Positions 21,318 to 33,600 of a stretch of DNA of 64,000 nucleotides are shown here, piece by piece. The DNA is from Notospermus geniculatus (taxonomy: Eukaryota; Nemertea; Pilidiophora; Heteronemertea; Lineidae): NCBI GenBank assembly GCA_002633025.1, contig NMRB01000147.1, positions 403,727-467,726 of the forward strand, given 5' to 3'. Numbering within the stretch: the stretch's first letter is position 1; every line of letters starts with the position of its first letter. The notes beneath the pieces are model-generated. The model was not told the origin of the DNA. It made no database searches and saw only the letters and a program-made list of their open reading frames with translations. The translations under genes were made by a program, and so were the position numbers.

Positions 21318-22215
21318 GAGAGCTTTTATCGTCCTGCGGTGTCCGTCATTGTCGTCGTGGTCCATCGACGTCGTCCGTTAGCAGGGCACGTTTCGTAACC
21401 GCTGCGGCTATTGATCTGAAACCTGGTACATACATACCCCTAGGTCAGACGACCTATGACACCAAGTAAGTTTCGGTCCGATTCGATTCTTGGCTTGGCC
21501 ACCAGATGGCCAAAACCAAAAACACAAAAAGTGCAATAACTCCTGAACTAACAACTGGATCATATCTCCATAGGTGTATCGAATTAGGATACATGAACAT
21601 ATAACGGGTTTTTGATCTGACCTAATTTTCAAGGTCACTACACTAGGTCAAAGTTGTACAAAAGTAACGAACCTGCCTCAGTTCGCCATTATTTCACTGA
21701 GCAATCATATCTTGCATTTAACTGTGTATTAGAGGGGTACCTTCGAAAATACCAAATTCGGCGCAGTTGGACTTCCAGTATGGCCACCAGGTGAAAATCA
21801 TCTAAGTGCTATAACTCAGGAACCGCTTGACCCAGAGTGCTCAAACATGCTACATGTATGTACCTCCATCTAGATGACATTTTTGTGCACGTCAACTTTC
21901 CGCCTGATTTGACTTCCAATATGGCCCACCAAGTGGCATAACCCGAAAATCATCAAAGTGCGGGTATAACTCAGGAATGACTTGACCTGGACTGCTCAAA
22001 TTCGATACATGGCTCCCTCAAGATGACCTATATGTAGTGAAGTTTTGGCCTGATCTGACATCCAGTATTGCCGCCAGGTGGAGTAACCCAAAAATCATCA
22101 AAGTCCTGTAACTCGGGAATGACTTGACCCAGATTGCTCATGACTGATGGTACCTTCATCTGTCACAACACTATTATCTCCAACCGGGTGAGCGCATGGT
22201 CCATGGACCATGTCA
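21318..22215 (+). mobile_element. AGCTCACC-family interspersed repeat, copy 1
   Basis: It shares with the copies at 24374-25260 and 46565-47525 the ordered landmarks CGTCGTCCGTTAGCAGGGCA, CGTTTCGTAACCGCTG, ACCTGAAAC, GGCTTGGCCACCAG and GGTGAGCGCATGGTCCATG. It is about 900 bp long with no long reading frame. The left end is degraded in this copy. Confidence 0.8.
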
Positions 22216-23165
22216 TGGTGATTGCCGACATAAAATGTGACAAGTTCCTGCCATGCATGCCATGTGTGTCAACTGTGTAATGACAGATCTTCAGCTTTGA
22301 AAGTGAAGAGATCTGAAGAGTTCATTGGCATTGGACTTCCAAGTCATCAGGGTTTAATTGTTTCCATTTAACTTGTTTGTTATTCACTTACTGTTCATCC
22401 CCCTGTCCAGGTGATGTGTGCCAACTTGATCAGTAAAATCCCTGCTTGATGGTTTTCCTAACCCTTGTATCATCACTGCCTCTCACTTACTCCTGAAAAC
22501 TTTTCATTCTCATCTGAATAGGCCAAACTTTTAACTTGAAAGATCACACATACCCTTCCATTTCAGAAACTTGAGATGAGATGCGACACCTAAAGAATGA
22601 GGTGAGATGGGACACCTCCTAAAGAATGAGGTGAGATGGGACACCTCCTAAAGAATGGGTGAAGTTGACTGTGTTGAACAGTTAGTAGTCCATGTCAACT
22701 ATTCGTTGTAAGATCTTTAATAAATAAACAAAATAATGGACGAACACTGTCACAGTTAGTAGCCCATGCAGCCAGCTGATGAAGACTGGGGTCATTGTAA
22801 GTTCAGAGGATACTGCACAGGGATTTTTTGGGAATTATTTGGAATAGGCCCTCAGTGGTTGGCCAGGGGGCGTGGTTTAGTAAACACAACCTTTTACATT
22901 GGTCGTCCGTCCTTCATAGTGTGTGTGTGTCTGTCCAATAGCCTATCATTCACCGTCCTAGGGTAATAAGGCCAACCACAGAAACATAGAGACAAATCAA
23001 GCCTCTAACGTTACTAGACCTAACTCTCAGGCTAGGAATTTTTCTTGGGTCTTTTTTTTCATTTCTCCTGCACACACTTCCCAACATACGGTAGGTTGCA
23101 TTTTTCGGTCCACTTTAGAGTCAGTGGTAATTTGTTGATCCACAGGACAATAGGCCGATGGTAGT
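22215..23165. repeat. Non-coding, with a short tandem repeat
   Basis: Near 22568-22665 a unit of about 30 bp (AATGAGGTGAGATGGGACACC with CTCCTAAAG) is repeated three times. The rest shows no gene. Confidence 0.6.
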
Positions 23166-24345
23166 TAGTGATAGCATAAAGACATCAAACCCCTAAAGCA
23201 ACCACTTGGTTTCCGACATTCTGAGAAAAACGTGGTATCCAAAGAAATTTTCCACGAAACTTTCTCCAATTGATTTAATATGATAGCTATGTGTCTTCTC
23301 CATGATGTGTGAAAATTCCATACGATTCCATTCAGTAGTTCTTGTGATATGGACCATTTAGCAGCCAGTACCCTTGCGCACAATGTGTCTCTCAGGTATC
23401 TGCTATACATTTAGATAGGCTACTGTACATATGTTCAGGGATGTGACAAACAGGTTTATCCATCTCTGACACCTTTATGAATTGGTCATTCTTCACAATT
23501 TGGGCTCAGGGCTAGTGGATTGCTGGATGCTACGGCCACCAACCGAAATTTGATTAGAAATATTATTTTAACATGGAAATTTGGGTGATGAGAGCCATCT
23601 GGTGAGAAAAACTGGAACTCATCGGACAAGCAACAGCATGTGCCCAAGTGGTTGCTTTTGGGGTTTGATGTCTTTATGGTGATAGCTATTAAGATAGGTC
23701 CAGATTGGGGCCAACGGTAGTTTGTTGGCCCGCCGGAGACAACAGGCCTAATCCAGATTGGGATTGATGGTAGTTTGTCAATCCACTGGTAAAAATAAAT
23801 GTAATCCAGAAATCCACTGGAACATAGGTAGGCCTAATCCAGATTGGGATTGACGGTAATTTGTTGATATGTTAAGATAATAGCCGTAGATACACTACAA
23901 ACGAAGTCCGGACTTCTCCTGCTTACACTACAAAATAGGTGGGCTTAATGAAGCCCGGGTCTACAAAGTGCGGACTTCCTAAACCCAGATATCATGAGTG
24001 GGTCTAGATGAAGTCCGCACTTGGCCCGGGCTTCCACTTCAGGTGTGAGTGCAATTACATGTGTTCTTACATTGAGAGACCAGCGATGTGACCTCCAATT
24101 CACCTGTGATTGCTGGGTTTCGTATTTGTAGTGTAAGTGCTCTGGTGGAGAAACCCGGGCTTCAAATGAGTCCGCACCTGAAAAAACCCAGACTTCTCTT
24201 TGTAGTGTAAGTACGGCTATTTGCCAGTTTGGGGTCATGCGGTAGTTTGCTGACCCACTGAAAGAAATTGATGTATAGCTTCAGCTAATAATAGGCCAAG
24301 GTAACTGTCCAGCTTGGGATCAACTGTAGTTTACCAATGACTCTT
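23110..24345. repeat. Dispersed tandem units interrupted by two inverted-repeat elements
   Basis: A unit like AATCCAGATTGGGATTGACG followed by GTAGTTTGTTGATCCACTG occurs about six times (near 23110, 23695, 23750, 23830, 24228 and 24308). One element (about 23166-23693) has ends GATAGCATAAAGACATCAAA and an imperfect inverse. The second (23879-24222) has ends AATAGCCGTA and TACGGCTATT around TACACTACAA/TTGTAGTGTAA. Confidence 0.65.
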
Positions 24346-24373
24346 TAGTGAACCGCACATTGTACTGGTTTTT

Positions 24374-25260
24374 AGCTCACTGGGGTGAGCTATTACGATG
24401 GTGCAGCGTCCGTCGTCGGCGTCGTCGTCGTTGTCCGTTAGCAGGGCACGTTTCGTAACCGCTGGACCTATTGATCTGAAACTTGGTACATATATACCCC
24501 TGGGCCAGATGACCCATGACATCAAGTTTTGATCCAATTTGACTCATAGCTTGGCCACCAGGTGGCGGAAACCGAAAACACAAAAAGTGCAATAACTCCT
24601 GAACTAATGACTAGATCATCTCCAAATTTTAATCATAGGTGTATCTAATAAGGATACATAACATATGTAATGGGTTATTGATTTGACCTACTTTTCAAGG
24701 TCACAGAGGTCAAAGTTCGACAAAAGTAACGAACCTGCCACAGTTTGTCATTATTTCACCGAGCGACTTCATATCTTGCATAAACATGCATTGGCGGGGT
24801 ACCTTTAAAATACCAAGTTTCGGCCCGATTGGACATCCAATATGGCCACCAGGTGGCATAACATGAAAATCAAGGAAGTCTATTACTCAGAAACGACTTG
24901 ACGCAGAGTGCTCAAATTTGATATTTACCTCCCACTAGGTGACCTTTACATGCATGTCAAATTTCAGCGTGATTTGACTTCCAACATGGCCACCAGGTGG
25001 CGTAACCCAAAAATCATCAAAGTGCTGTAACTCAGGAAGGACGTAACCCAAAATGCTCCAATGTACTGTGTGGTCCCCTGCAGATGACGTTTATGTGCAT
25101 GTGAAGTTTGGGCCCGATCGGACATCCAATATGGCCGCCAGGTGACGTAACCCGAAAATCATCAAAGTGCTGTAACTCAGGAACGACAACCCAAAGCGTT
25201 CCAATATGCTACATGGCCCCCCTGCAGATGACTTTGTACCACCAAGTGTCTGATTTTGCA
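24374..25260 (+). mobile_element. AGCTCACC-family interspersed repeat, copy 2
   Basis: It begins TTTAGCTCACTGGGGTGAGC and follows the same internal order as copy 1, but lacks the GGTGAGCACATGGTCC end, so it is truncated on the right. The direct repeat AGGTCA-CAG-AGGTCA is at 24698-24712. Confidence 0.8.
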
Positions 25261-27408
25261 GAAGGGAGTCACTTTACCAGCAATAATGTCACAACCACGG
25301 AGAGGCATGAGTTGCGTTCCGGAACAGTAAAAGAACACTGTTGATGTTACCGAGCGCTGGGGTTGCGCTTTGAAAGCCAAAGACGAATTATTTATTTGAT
25401 ATAATGTCTTTATTGCAAAAACATAGAACAGTTGCAAAAAAGAATTTGAAAATCTTGAGAAATCAACACAGATTTGATATTTTTAAACAGAAGCACTACG
25501 TCACACATTATAAACTGACATTCAAACAGGTTAGATTAAATCAGTAATTAGTACTACTGTGTCTCTTTGACCGAGTCATGGGTGACTATAGGCTCTTTTA
25601 GCCTTCCGAATTATGAGAGAGGTTGCAGGTTTGTCACTTTGGGAAGGCTTAAAAACAAACAAAAATTCGCACCTATCATCTAGTTAAAACTTGCCTTAGG
25701 AACTCTTCTTTAAAACGTCCCTCTAAAAACCTGGATATTGTATAAAGATGTAACACAGCAGTTCTGATAGAAGAAAAACGACTAATCGAACCTATGAAGA
25801 CTGTTGGTTAGCAGTTTTGAAGAATGTAAAAGAAACTAGGTTAAAGGTACTATATGTACAAAGACATCGGCCCGTATTCTTACTACTGTAGAAGCCTCCT
25901 TAACTCTAAGGTCCACTTTAAGCTTTTGTATTCTGTCCTGCAAACAATAGCTAAAGGTAAACATTAGACTTAAAGGAGCACGGTATTGGATCTCAAATGC
26001 GTTATTTGACTGCCGAAGTAGAGGGAGCCACCTAGCGGCAGTAAGACAAACTACAAAAATGCATTACAAAATGTACGCAGTAAATCGGAGGTCATTCGCC
26101 GAGACGTAGTCAAACCCTAGGGTTCGAGAGTGGCGCGGTGGCGCCGGCTGTCGAGAAAAAGTGGCAATACCGTGGTCCTTTAAGGAAGCTTCTTGAATAC
26201 GACCCATGGTGGTGATGGCCAACCCTAAAGTCCCGTGAACTGCACGGACTGCTTTGTTGGCAGCATCGTGCAGCATTGTCTACCGGTATGAATTTATCAT
26301 ACAAAAAAAATCGGCATCTGATGCGGATTTTTGCATGATCCCGCTCAGTCGAGGAATAAAACAAGTGTCTAATATCCTTCTCTTAAAATCAAGATGCAGT
26401 GACTAACTAATCTAAATGAATAAATCAATCAATACATATGGGAAGACGAAACATTGGTCTAACAGATGACATCACTAAAATGTGTAAAAGGAGCGGGATA
26501 TTTTGAATTCTGAAAAAAAATACATTTTTTGTATATTTTGAAAACAAGCCGAGATTCTTGGTCAAGTTTTTGCCAGACGAGAGTAATGTCATAGCCATTT
26601 AGTACAGGAAATTATTCACTATAGGGCCTCTTTGAAGGTACCACCTTCACCTCCTATTTAAATAAACTAGCATACTGACCGTGGCGAGCACATTTTGAGG
26701 GAGTTAGTTTGTCCTTGAATATCCTGCGGTAGAGGGTCTGTTGCTTTATTTCAAACTCGTCCCCAGTGGGTTTACGTTCCTACAACACCACCGGAAAGGG
26801 CTGACGACTTCAGGAATACTGCGCATGCGCGATATACTAATTTTGAGGCAAATCACACCGAAGCTGGCACCCGCGGTTTGATGTTCCCAACTAAACTATT
26901 CGTTCGAAATTGCTCTAATACTCAAACAACTTCGTGTTTTGGGTGTATTATATGGGTCTTTAGGCATATATGATCTTTTTCAGTCATCGAAGAACGAAAT
27001 ATTGTGGGAAACAAACATTTTGGCACGCTGCCAGCGGTTGTCCAGAAATTTTGGACAAGTCGCCAGCCCTTTCCAGAGATATCCTCGGATGAGGTTAATC
27101 TGGGTACGAGATTGGCTTTATTTGAGTTCGTTTGGACAGGGGTAGTGTATTAATTTATTAATCGTTAACCGGGATCGTTAACCGTCAAATCCATGAGCAG
27201 TGAGGAGTTTTGACTTTCTAAACAACAGCATCATGTCTGGTTTATTACACCTCTTCAATCACCCTAATGCCAAGGTGACCCAGATTCATGATAGCCAGGT
27301 TCACATGAGTCCCACTGATGTCTGTTACCAGCCACTCACTCCGTCGTAGGTCACTGCCATTCTTGTAGATGGCAGCGCTGGTCACCACACATCTGATTTT
27401 TTCTCTTT

Positions 27409-28549
27409 TTCATACAAATCAGCACTTCTTTTAAGACCAAAATACCGTAATAGCAGTCTCCTCATATTGTACTGTACACATAGGCCGCTCTTTGTAGACT
27501 TCAAGCCCGAACTAAGGAGGAGATCGGGCAGAGAGTCCGGTAAACTCGAACAAACATTTGAGTCTAGATTTCTAATTTTATCGATCAATACGCCATGCCG
27601 GAAATGGTTTTCCTTGCGCAGGATCCAGCGCATGTCCACATGATTTGTCGACTCTCTTTGTGAATGGTCACCTGAAATCGTATGCACTACGTCTTCTTAA
27701 ATCAAAATGTCTACAAAAATACGTCGTCCTAAACAAGTATGTACAACATTCTTTGCTTTACATAAGTTAATAAACATTTAACATGATCTTTTTAATTAGA
27801 ATGTACAGAACAATGTACATGCAATAATAATATCTGTATTTATGATGAGGCCGGAGCAGCCATGGCTTCCTTGGATTGTGTTTGATCGACACTACCTCAG
27901 TAGTACTTTTAATGATGATGTAGGCATGGGCCGANACTGATTCGTCATCATTCACCATGAGTGTCACAGTTTTACTTCACCATAGACTTATCACAGAGGT
28001 GAGCACAATGGCCCTGGCCATTTCATTCATACAAATCAGCACTTCTTTTAAGACCAAAATACCGTAATAGCAGTCTCCTCATATTGTACTGTACACATAG
28101 GCCGCTCTTTGTAGACTTCAAGCCCGAACTAAGGAGGAGATCGGGCAGAGAGTCCGGTAAACTCGGACAAAAATTTGAGTCTAGATTTCTAATTTTATCG
28201 ATCTATACGCCATGCCGGAAATGGTTTTCCTTGCGCAGGATCCAGCGCATGTCCACATGATTTGTCGACTCTCTTTGTGAATGGTCACCTGAAATCGTAT
28301 GCACTACGTCTTCTTAAATCAATATGTCTACAAAAATACGTCGTCCTAAACAAGTATGTACAACATTCTTTGCTTTACATAAGTTAAACATTTAACATGA
28401 TCTTTTTAATTAGAATGTACAGAACAATGTACATGCAATAATAATATCTGTATTTATGATGAGGCCGGAGCAGCCATGGCTTCCTTGGATTGTGTTTGAT
28501 CGACACTACCTCAGTAGTACTTTTAATGATGATGTAGGCATGGGCCGAT
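27409..28549. repeat. Direct duplication of about 520 bp bordered by an N
   Basis: 27411-27934 and 28029-28549 are nearly identical (a few substitutions and one 4-bp difference near 27766). The first copy ends exactly at the single N at 27935, and the second continues through the same point into other sequence. That geometry suggests an assembly join between two haplotypes rather than a biological duplication. Confidence 0.85.
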
Positions 28550-28683
28550 CATTTGATATGATGGGGAGAGTCATGTAGGTGTGGTACACTGCACCATGAA
28601 TTCGATTTCAACATTTAAATTATGTAGAAGGAGAAGCTCGAGTCCTGTATGTGATGCAGGACCTAGCCGAGGGTCGCTAAGGT

Positions 28684-28825
28684 TAACGTCTGGCCGCTCC
28701 GACCCACATCCAGTCATCAACATGATGAATCTAAAGCAGTCAACCATCGAACAATAACGTCTGGCCGCTCCGACCCACATCCAGTCATCAACATGATGAA
28801 TCTAAAGCAGTCAACCATCGAACAA
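28684..28825. repeat. Perfect 71-bp tandem duplication
   Basis: TAACGTCTGGCCGCTCCGAC starts at 28684 and again at 28755; the two 71-bp copies are identical as read. No N or gap borders it. Confidence 0.9.
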
Positions 28826-29272
28826 TTTACCTCCATTAAAATCTTTCCAGGGCTACCTTGAAACATTCGCAGAAAATAAAAGGTCAGAATTTGGGGAGGA
28901 AATAAATCGGCTTCATGGAGAGTAGATTAGTTCCAAATCTCACCGTTAGGGCCTGTACTATCCCAGTCATGACTATCAGTGATCATGCCTACTCCAACGG
29001 CAGCCAAGGCTGCTGGACCAGGTCGCCCACGGGCCTGAGAGCTGCCAGACAGAATGCCAGACAGAGCATGGAAAACAAAGATCTACATGTACGTATGTAC
29101 ACAATCATAGAGCTTCCGAAGTTCGAAAGCTCTAAGAGTGTAGATCTTTGGTGGTCATTCTCTGACAGCTCATTAGGGGCCATTGACCAACCACAACCTC
29201 GTCAAATGACTACTGTTGTTCAGTGTATACTACAGCGTGTTGTACGATGTATACAGGCGTTTACTCGTCTAA

Positions 29273-29400
29273 CAATAGAGAGCTTCTGCACCCGCCCGGT
29301 TAGGCCATACGACTACGTTTATCTATTGTTTGGGTGCACTCACACAATAGATAAACGTCGTCGTAGAGCCTAACCGGGCGGGTGCAGAAGCTCTCTATTG
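29273..29400. mobile_element. Hairpin MITE with about 57-bp arms
   Basis: The left arm begins CAATAGAGAGCTTCTGCACC and its inverse, GGTGCAGAAGCTCTCTATTG, ends the element. The arms are nearly perfect and enclose a loop of about 15 bp. Confidence 0.85.
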
Positions 29401-30268
29401 TCTAATGCAGGTTTGTAACAACAACCGACTGACGTTCATATTGAACAGTCACAATACATTGCGGGGAGATTCTCCCGTTAATCCGAAGATAGCTAAATGT
29501 AGATTTATAAATCACCCCCACTCTGACCAGCCCTTCTAAAAATCCAGTAGCCCTAAAATATCAAACCTAAAAAAACAACCCTGGAATCCTAAAACGGTTT
29601 CGTATCACAAATACACGCATTATCATAAGTTCAAAAAATGTTGATAGGTCTTGAATGTTCTCTTGACTGGGACTCGCTTAGTTCTTTTTGTTGCCCTTCT
29701 TCTGGTTATCCCGTTAAGTGAACACTTTAACTTCCTCTGGCTCCTGACGACCCCTTCACTCGGCGCCCGGGGACTCGGCATTTCTGGCGCGATTTCCTTG
29801 TCGGGATTCGGGCAACAACCCCTTCGTAAATCTAAATGATTTACATAATATATATAGTATCACAATGAAAAAATCTATCTAATAAGTAGATATGTGGTCA
29901 GTTGGTCCTCGTTCTTATGAGATCCAGTTACTTGTATATTTTCAAGTTAATCCAGAAATCGCCATAACGCCAAGCAGGATGTAACAATCATCCCGACTGG
30001 ATGCTGTAAAGGCGCCGGGCAGATATCCACCAATTAGAAAACAGCTTACAAGTACTGAGCACGTTATCCTTCAAATGACTTCCAAATAACCTTGCGAAGC
30101 AGTATTCGAATAAACAGGCCGCGTGAGAAATTCGAAAAATGAATGAATGACATGTTTGTTTTGTGATGCTGATTTATATTGGCCAGCATTTGTCTATGAC
30201 CAGCACAGACGAAAATCGTGAAGTGTTATTGTTATTGCAATCAAATTTCTCATCACACAACCTCGATA

Positions 30269-30629
30269 TCACAACTGAGTGTATAAATGCGTATGATACA
30301 ACTCCGAGTTGACCGATGGTAGAATATTTGGGAGGTGCATTGGGCTATTGGTCATGTTATGATGGTTCATGGCCAACTCCTGGACGATTTCACGCATTTC
30401 GACCCGTAATGACAAAACTATTTCGTTCTTCAGCGTCTCAATCTCATTTTGCGAGAGGAAGTTTCCAGACATGGAATGAGGCATGGTGTTCCCGTCGTTG
30501 CCATTCGTGATACCGTTCGGGGGACCTCCCCCGATGCAGTGTATACTACGAAGAATGTCCCGCTTTAAATTGTCCATGTGTCCCGTCGTCCGGGCAGACT
30601 CCCGCTTCCTGTCTTCCCGGAGTTCGTAC
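30269..30629 (-). CDS. TRPC: TRPC exon 9: C-terminal coiled coil and tail
   Basis: The acceptor CTTTTTTTCAG is followed by [11 protein letters not shown], then heptad-like stretches [12 protein letters not shown] and [20 protein letters not shown], a Gly/Asn-rich insert between them, and the end TLYTQL-like ...HTHLYTQL before TGA at 30269-30271. TRPC channels carry a coiled coil here that assembles the tetramer. The last residues (TQL) fall near, but do not exactly match, the PDZ-binding VTTRL end of TRPC4/5. Confidence 0.85.
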
Positions 30630-33600
30630 CTGAAAAAAAGGAAAAAATGTTTACAGTTCAAACGATGTACATGTACATTGTAGAAACTGCATTCACCCAC
30701 TTTAGGAGCCCAGCTAAACAACATCTCATCCTGCCTAAATTTCTGTTCCCATGGTAACCAGACATACTAACACGTTTCTTAGGCATCGCTTATTACATAT
30801 TGAATTATGGCCCCTACCACCATCCATTCCCGAAATCAAGTTTTTTTTCGACCATCAGTACTGATGCACAGTTTTTTTTCGTGCCGACCATGAATTTCCA
30901 CGTGGCAGTGTTTTACCCCAAGCAAAGCGTGAGGTAGATTATACTCATAACTTTAGAATTCCAACAGTTCCTCGAGTGAGATCCAGATCGCCAGTCTAGA
31001 TGGGGCCTCGGGCATTTGAAATGCAAATACTCCGACGGTGCTGCCACTTGCCTGTAAATGGCGGCGACGTCATGGGCAGGACTTCATGGTGCACCAAATC
31101 TGCTTACGACCTATTTGCTTCAGAAAATATTAAGCAACTGAGAGTGGGGGAAAACAAATTTGTTCCCCTAGAAAAACAGAGGCAAACGTTGGCGCCAGAG
31201 AGTGGTCGCTCTCTGCACTGAATACACGTAAATGTACATAGGTTGGTTTTCCTAACTTTTGTTGCAAATAATAGGGCCATAACAGGAACTGTTCAATGAT
31301 TATACCCCGGGGATTATATATATGTACAATGTATTTGCATGCATGGAGTGAGATTCACGCTTGTGGAACGTGAAGGAGTCACTACAGGGTGGCCCAATAA
31401 ACCTTAAACTTAGAAAATGAACAGTGAAACTCATTAAGAAATGAAAAATACAGTAATCTACTCTACAAGTATTAAATGCAAAGAGGTCCGGGCGAGAGAA
31501 AGTATGTGCATGACTGTGTTCTTTCTTACTCTCAGTAACCTCTGTGTTGTCAATGGTAACGGCGCCCATGTTTTCTGGGTAGGAGGAAACTACGCATATC
31601 TTAACTGGGTCAAACTAAATCACGAAAGCAGAGGAAGATATATCGCTGACCCAGACAACAAAACATGCATTGGCTTTGATCAAGGACCAAGGAAATCGCA
31701 GTATCGACTTTCCTGATCAGTGCTGATGACTTATTACATGGTGTACGCGGTGTGTTTGGGGTGGTCGGTCATAAGCGTACCAGTACAATTCCTGTGACCC
31801 CCAAACACGCCACGTTGAGACTTTCAAACCGACGTTGCAAAGTGACAAGAAATTTCCTCTACTCCACCAATCGTTTGCAAGTCAACAAATCCGTTTGTGC
31901 TATTCCGTCCAATCAGTGCCACTACAGGCCTCTTCACCGGGGTAGTCATTGCCGATGAACCAATCAATAGCCAGATTTTGCGAAACACGAAAATTTGATT
32001 GGGAAAATGCTCGAAAGCAACGTAAGACGTTCGACGATGCCACATCAGTTTTCAGACGTATATACGCTAAAAGCATTTTTTCGCATGCACCCCGGTCCTT
32101 GACTCTCTTTACCTGATACAGCGGAGGTCCTGGGACGGCCTCTTCCGCTCCGAATGCGCTACCGGTACTGGTGCTGTTGCTACCCTTCGACGGACGCTAG
32201 AACAAGAGCGAAAAGGGAAGAAGGAATAAAACACGACACAGAGATGTTATAGCAGAACAGTTAAACCTTCATATGCCTGGCCCAATGGCTGACCTCAAAA
32301 TAATCGCAAGCCAGAGGATGCTTCAGAGAATCGGAGACCGCCTTCAGTAGAAATATAAAATGAGGTGCTTTTTAACCCGTTCATTGCCAAGGCCAATTTC
32401 GATTAAATAAAATAAGTTTTAAAAAATTGAAAGGTACGTTCTGAAACTCGCTATATAGGCAATTATTGGCAAGCTCCGAGCATGGATGTACATGTATTTT
32501 AATACCTTCCTGCGCCGAGAGAGTGCTTTCTTATGAATACTTTCATGTTACTGGTGTTCTGTTAGATTTGAAGATTTGGTAGGTTTAGTATTATAGACGA
32601 AAATTGCCAATGGCAATGTTTGAAAGGGTTTGATAATTTACAGGTAGATTGGACATAAAAATCACGAAATAAAGCACCAACGCTGTCGAAATCAAAGAAA
32701 TCTTGGAAGCAGGTTTTTCTCGAGGCACAATTTGTGCGACTCTGTTGGCGCTAATGAATTTGACGTGGAGTGGGATGGTCAAAATGAAGTTTTAACTGTT
32801 TATGTGAACAAATATGTAACCAATGTACTCAAGACCGAGAATACATGTACAAAACGGGAAATACTGCAGATGTTGAAACTTTAATCTTGAAGACGTAGGT
32901 ACTTAAATCAAAACAAGAAGCCCGAAATAGGAATGCGTTTTTGGGTTTGTAAAACGAGTCAAGTATAAGAAGCTAATAACATTGACAAGCCGAAATTTCG
33001 CTGTAAAAATGTTACAACTTTCATCTAAGAATGTATGTCTCATTTTGTTTTGTGCACTACGTCTTTAAGCATGGCATGCACATCAACCGACCATAAGACA
33101 CGGAGAAATGAACGATGGGATGAATTTGTGACGGCACGTGTTCAGAGCTGTCACAAACATAACCTGTTTTATTTGAATGAAGTCTGTCGAATAATTCTCC
33201 TTGATCAATGTGAAAGTATGTACATGTATCTTGATCAATGTGAAAGGTATGTACATGTACTGTAATCTACATGTACTGAAACCAGTTGTGTTGATACCTA
33301 TGATCACGATAAAATGATGAAATGCTGACGTCAGCAATAATGGCCAAATCAACATTTCTCGTATCATCTTCCTTGATATATGCCTGCGAGGTGATCATCA
33401 ATATGCAAAATAATACATGTAATTAATCTAAATACTAGTTTCAAGTGGTTAAATACTAATATTCAAGAGGCGAAAAGCTGAGAAATTGCATATTAGGAAA
33501 AACTCTCTTAAATTTCTTCAAAAGATACAATCTAAAGCCCGGAGGGCCCTACTTTCTAGATAAAAAATATTTAGATCGTTAGTAGGATAGATGGATAATT

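Larger units (their letters stand above)
25391..30268. other. Intergenic region downstream of TRPC
   Basis: No coding sequence is convincing here. Minus-strand AATAAA signals at 25391-25396 and 25409-25414 could end a very long TRPC 3' UTR, but nothing proves the link. The stretch includes a duplicated block (27409-28549), a 71-bp tandem duplication (28684-28825) and a hairpin element (29273-29400). A palindromic NRF1-like site GCGCATGCGC lies near 26822-26831 with no gene start I can tie to it. Confidence 0.4.

Noticed and set aside
32113-32196. Alternative frame of TRPC exon 8 ending PGPPLYQ, tempting because TRPC proteins have a YQ just before the LVKRY block
   Set aside because: That frame does not fit the phase of exon 9, whereas the chosen frame gives QDLRCIRYEL, which matches the family at the next motif.
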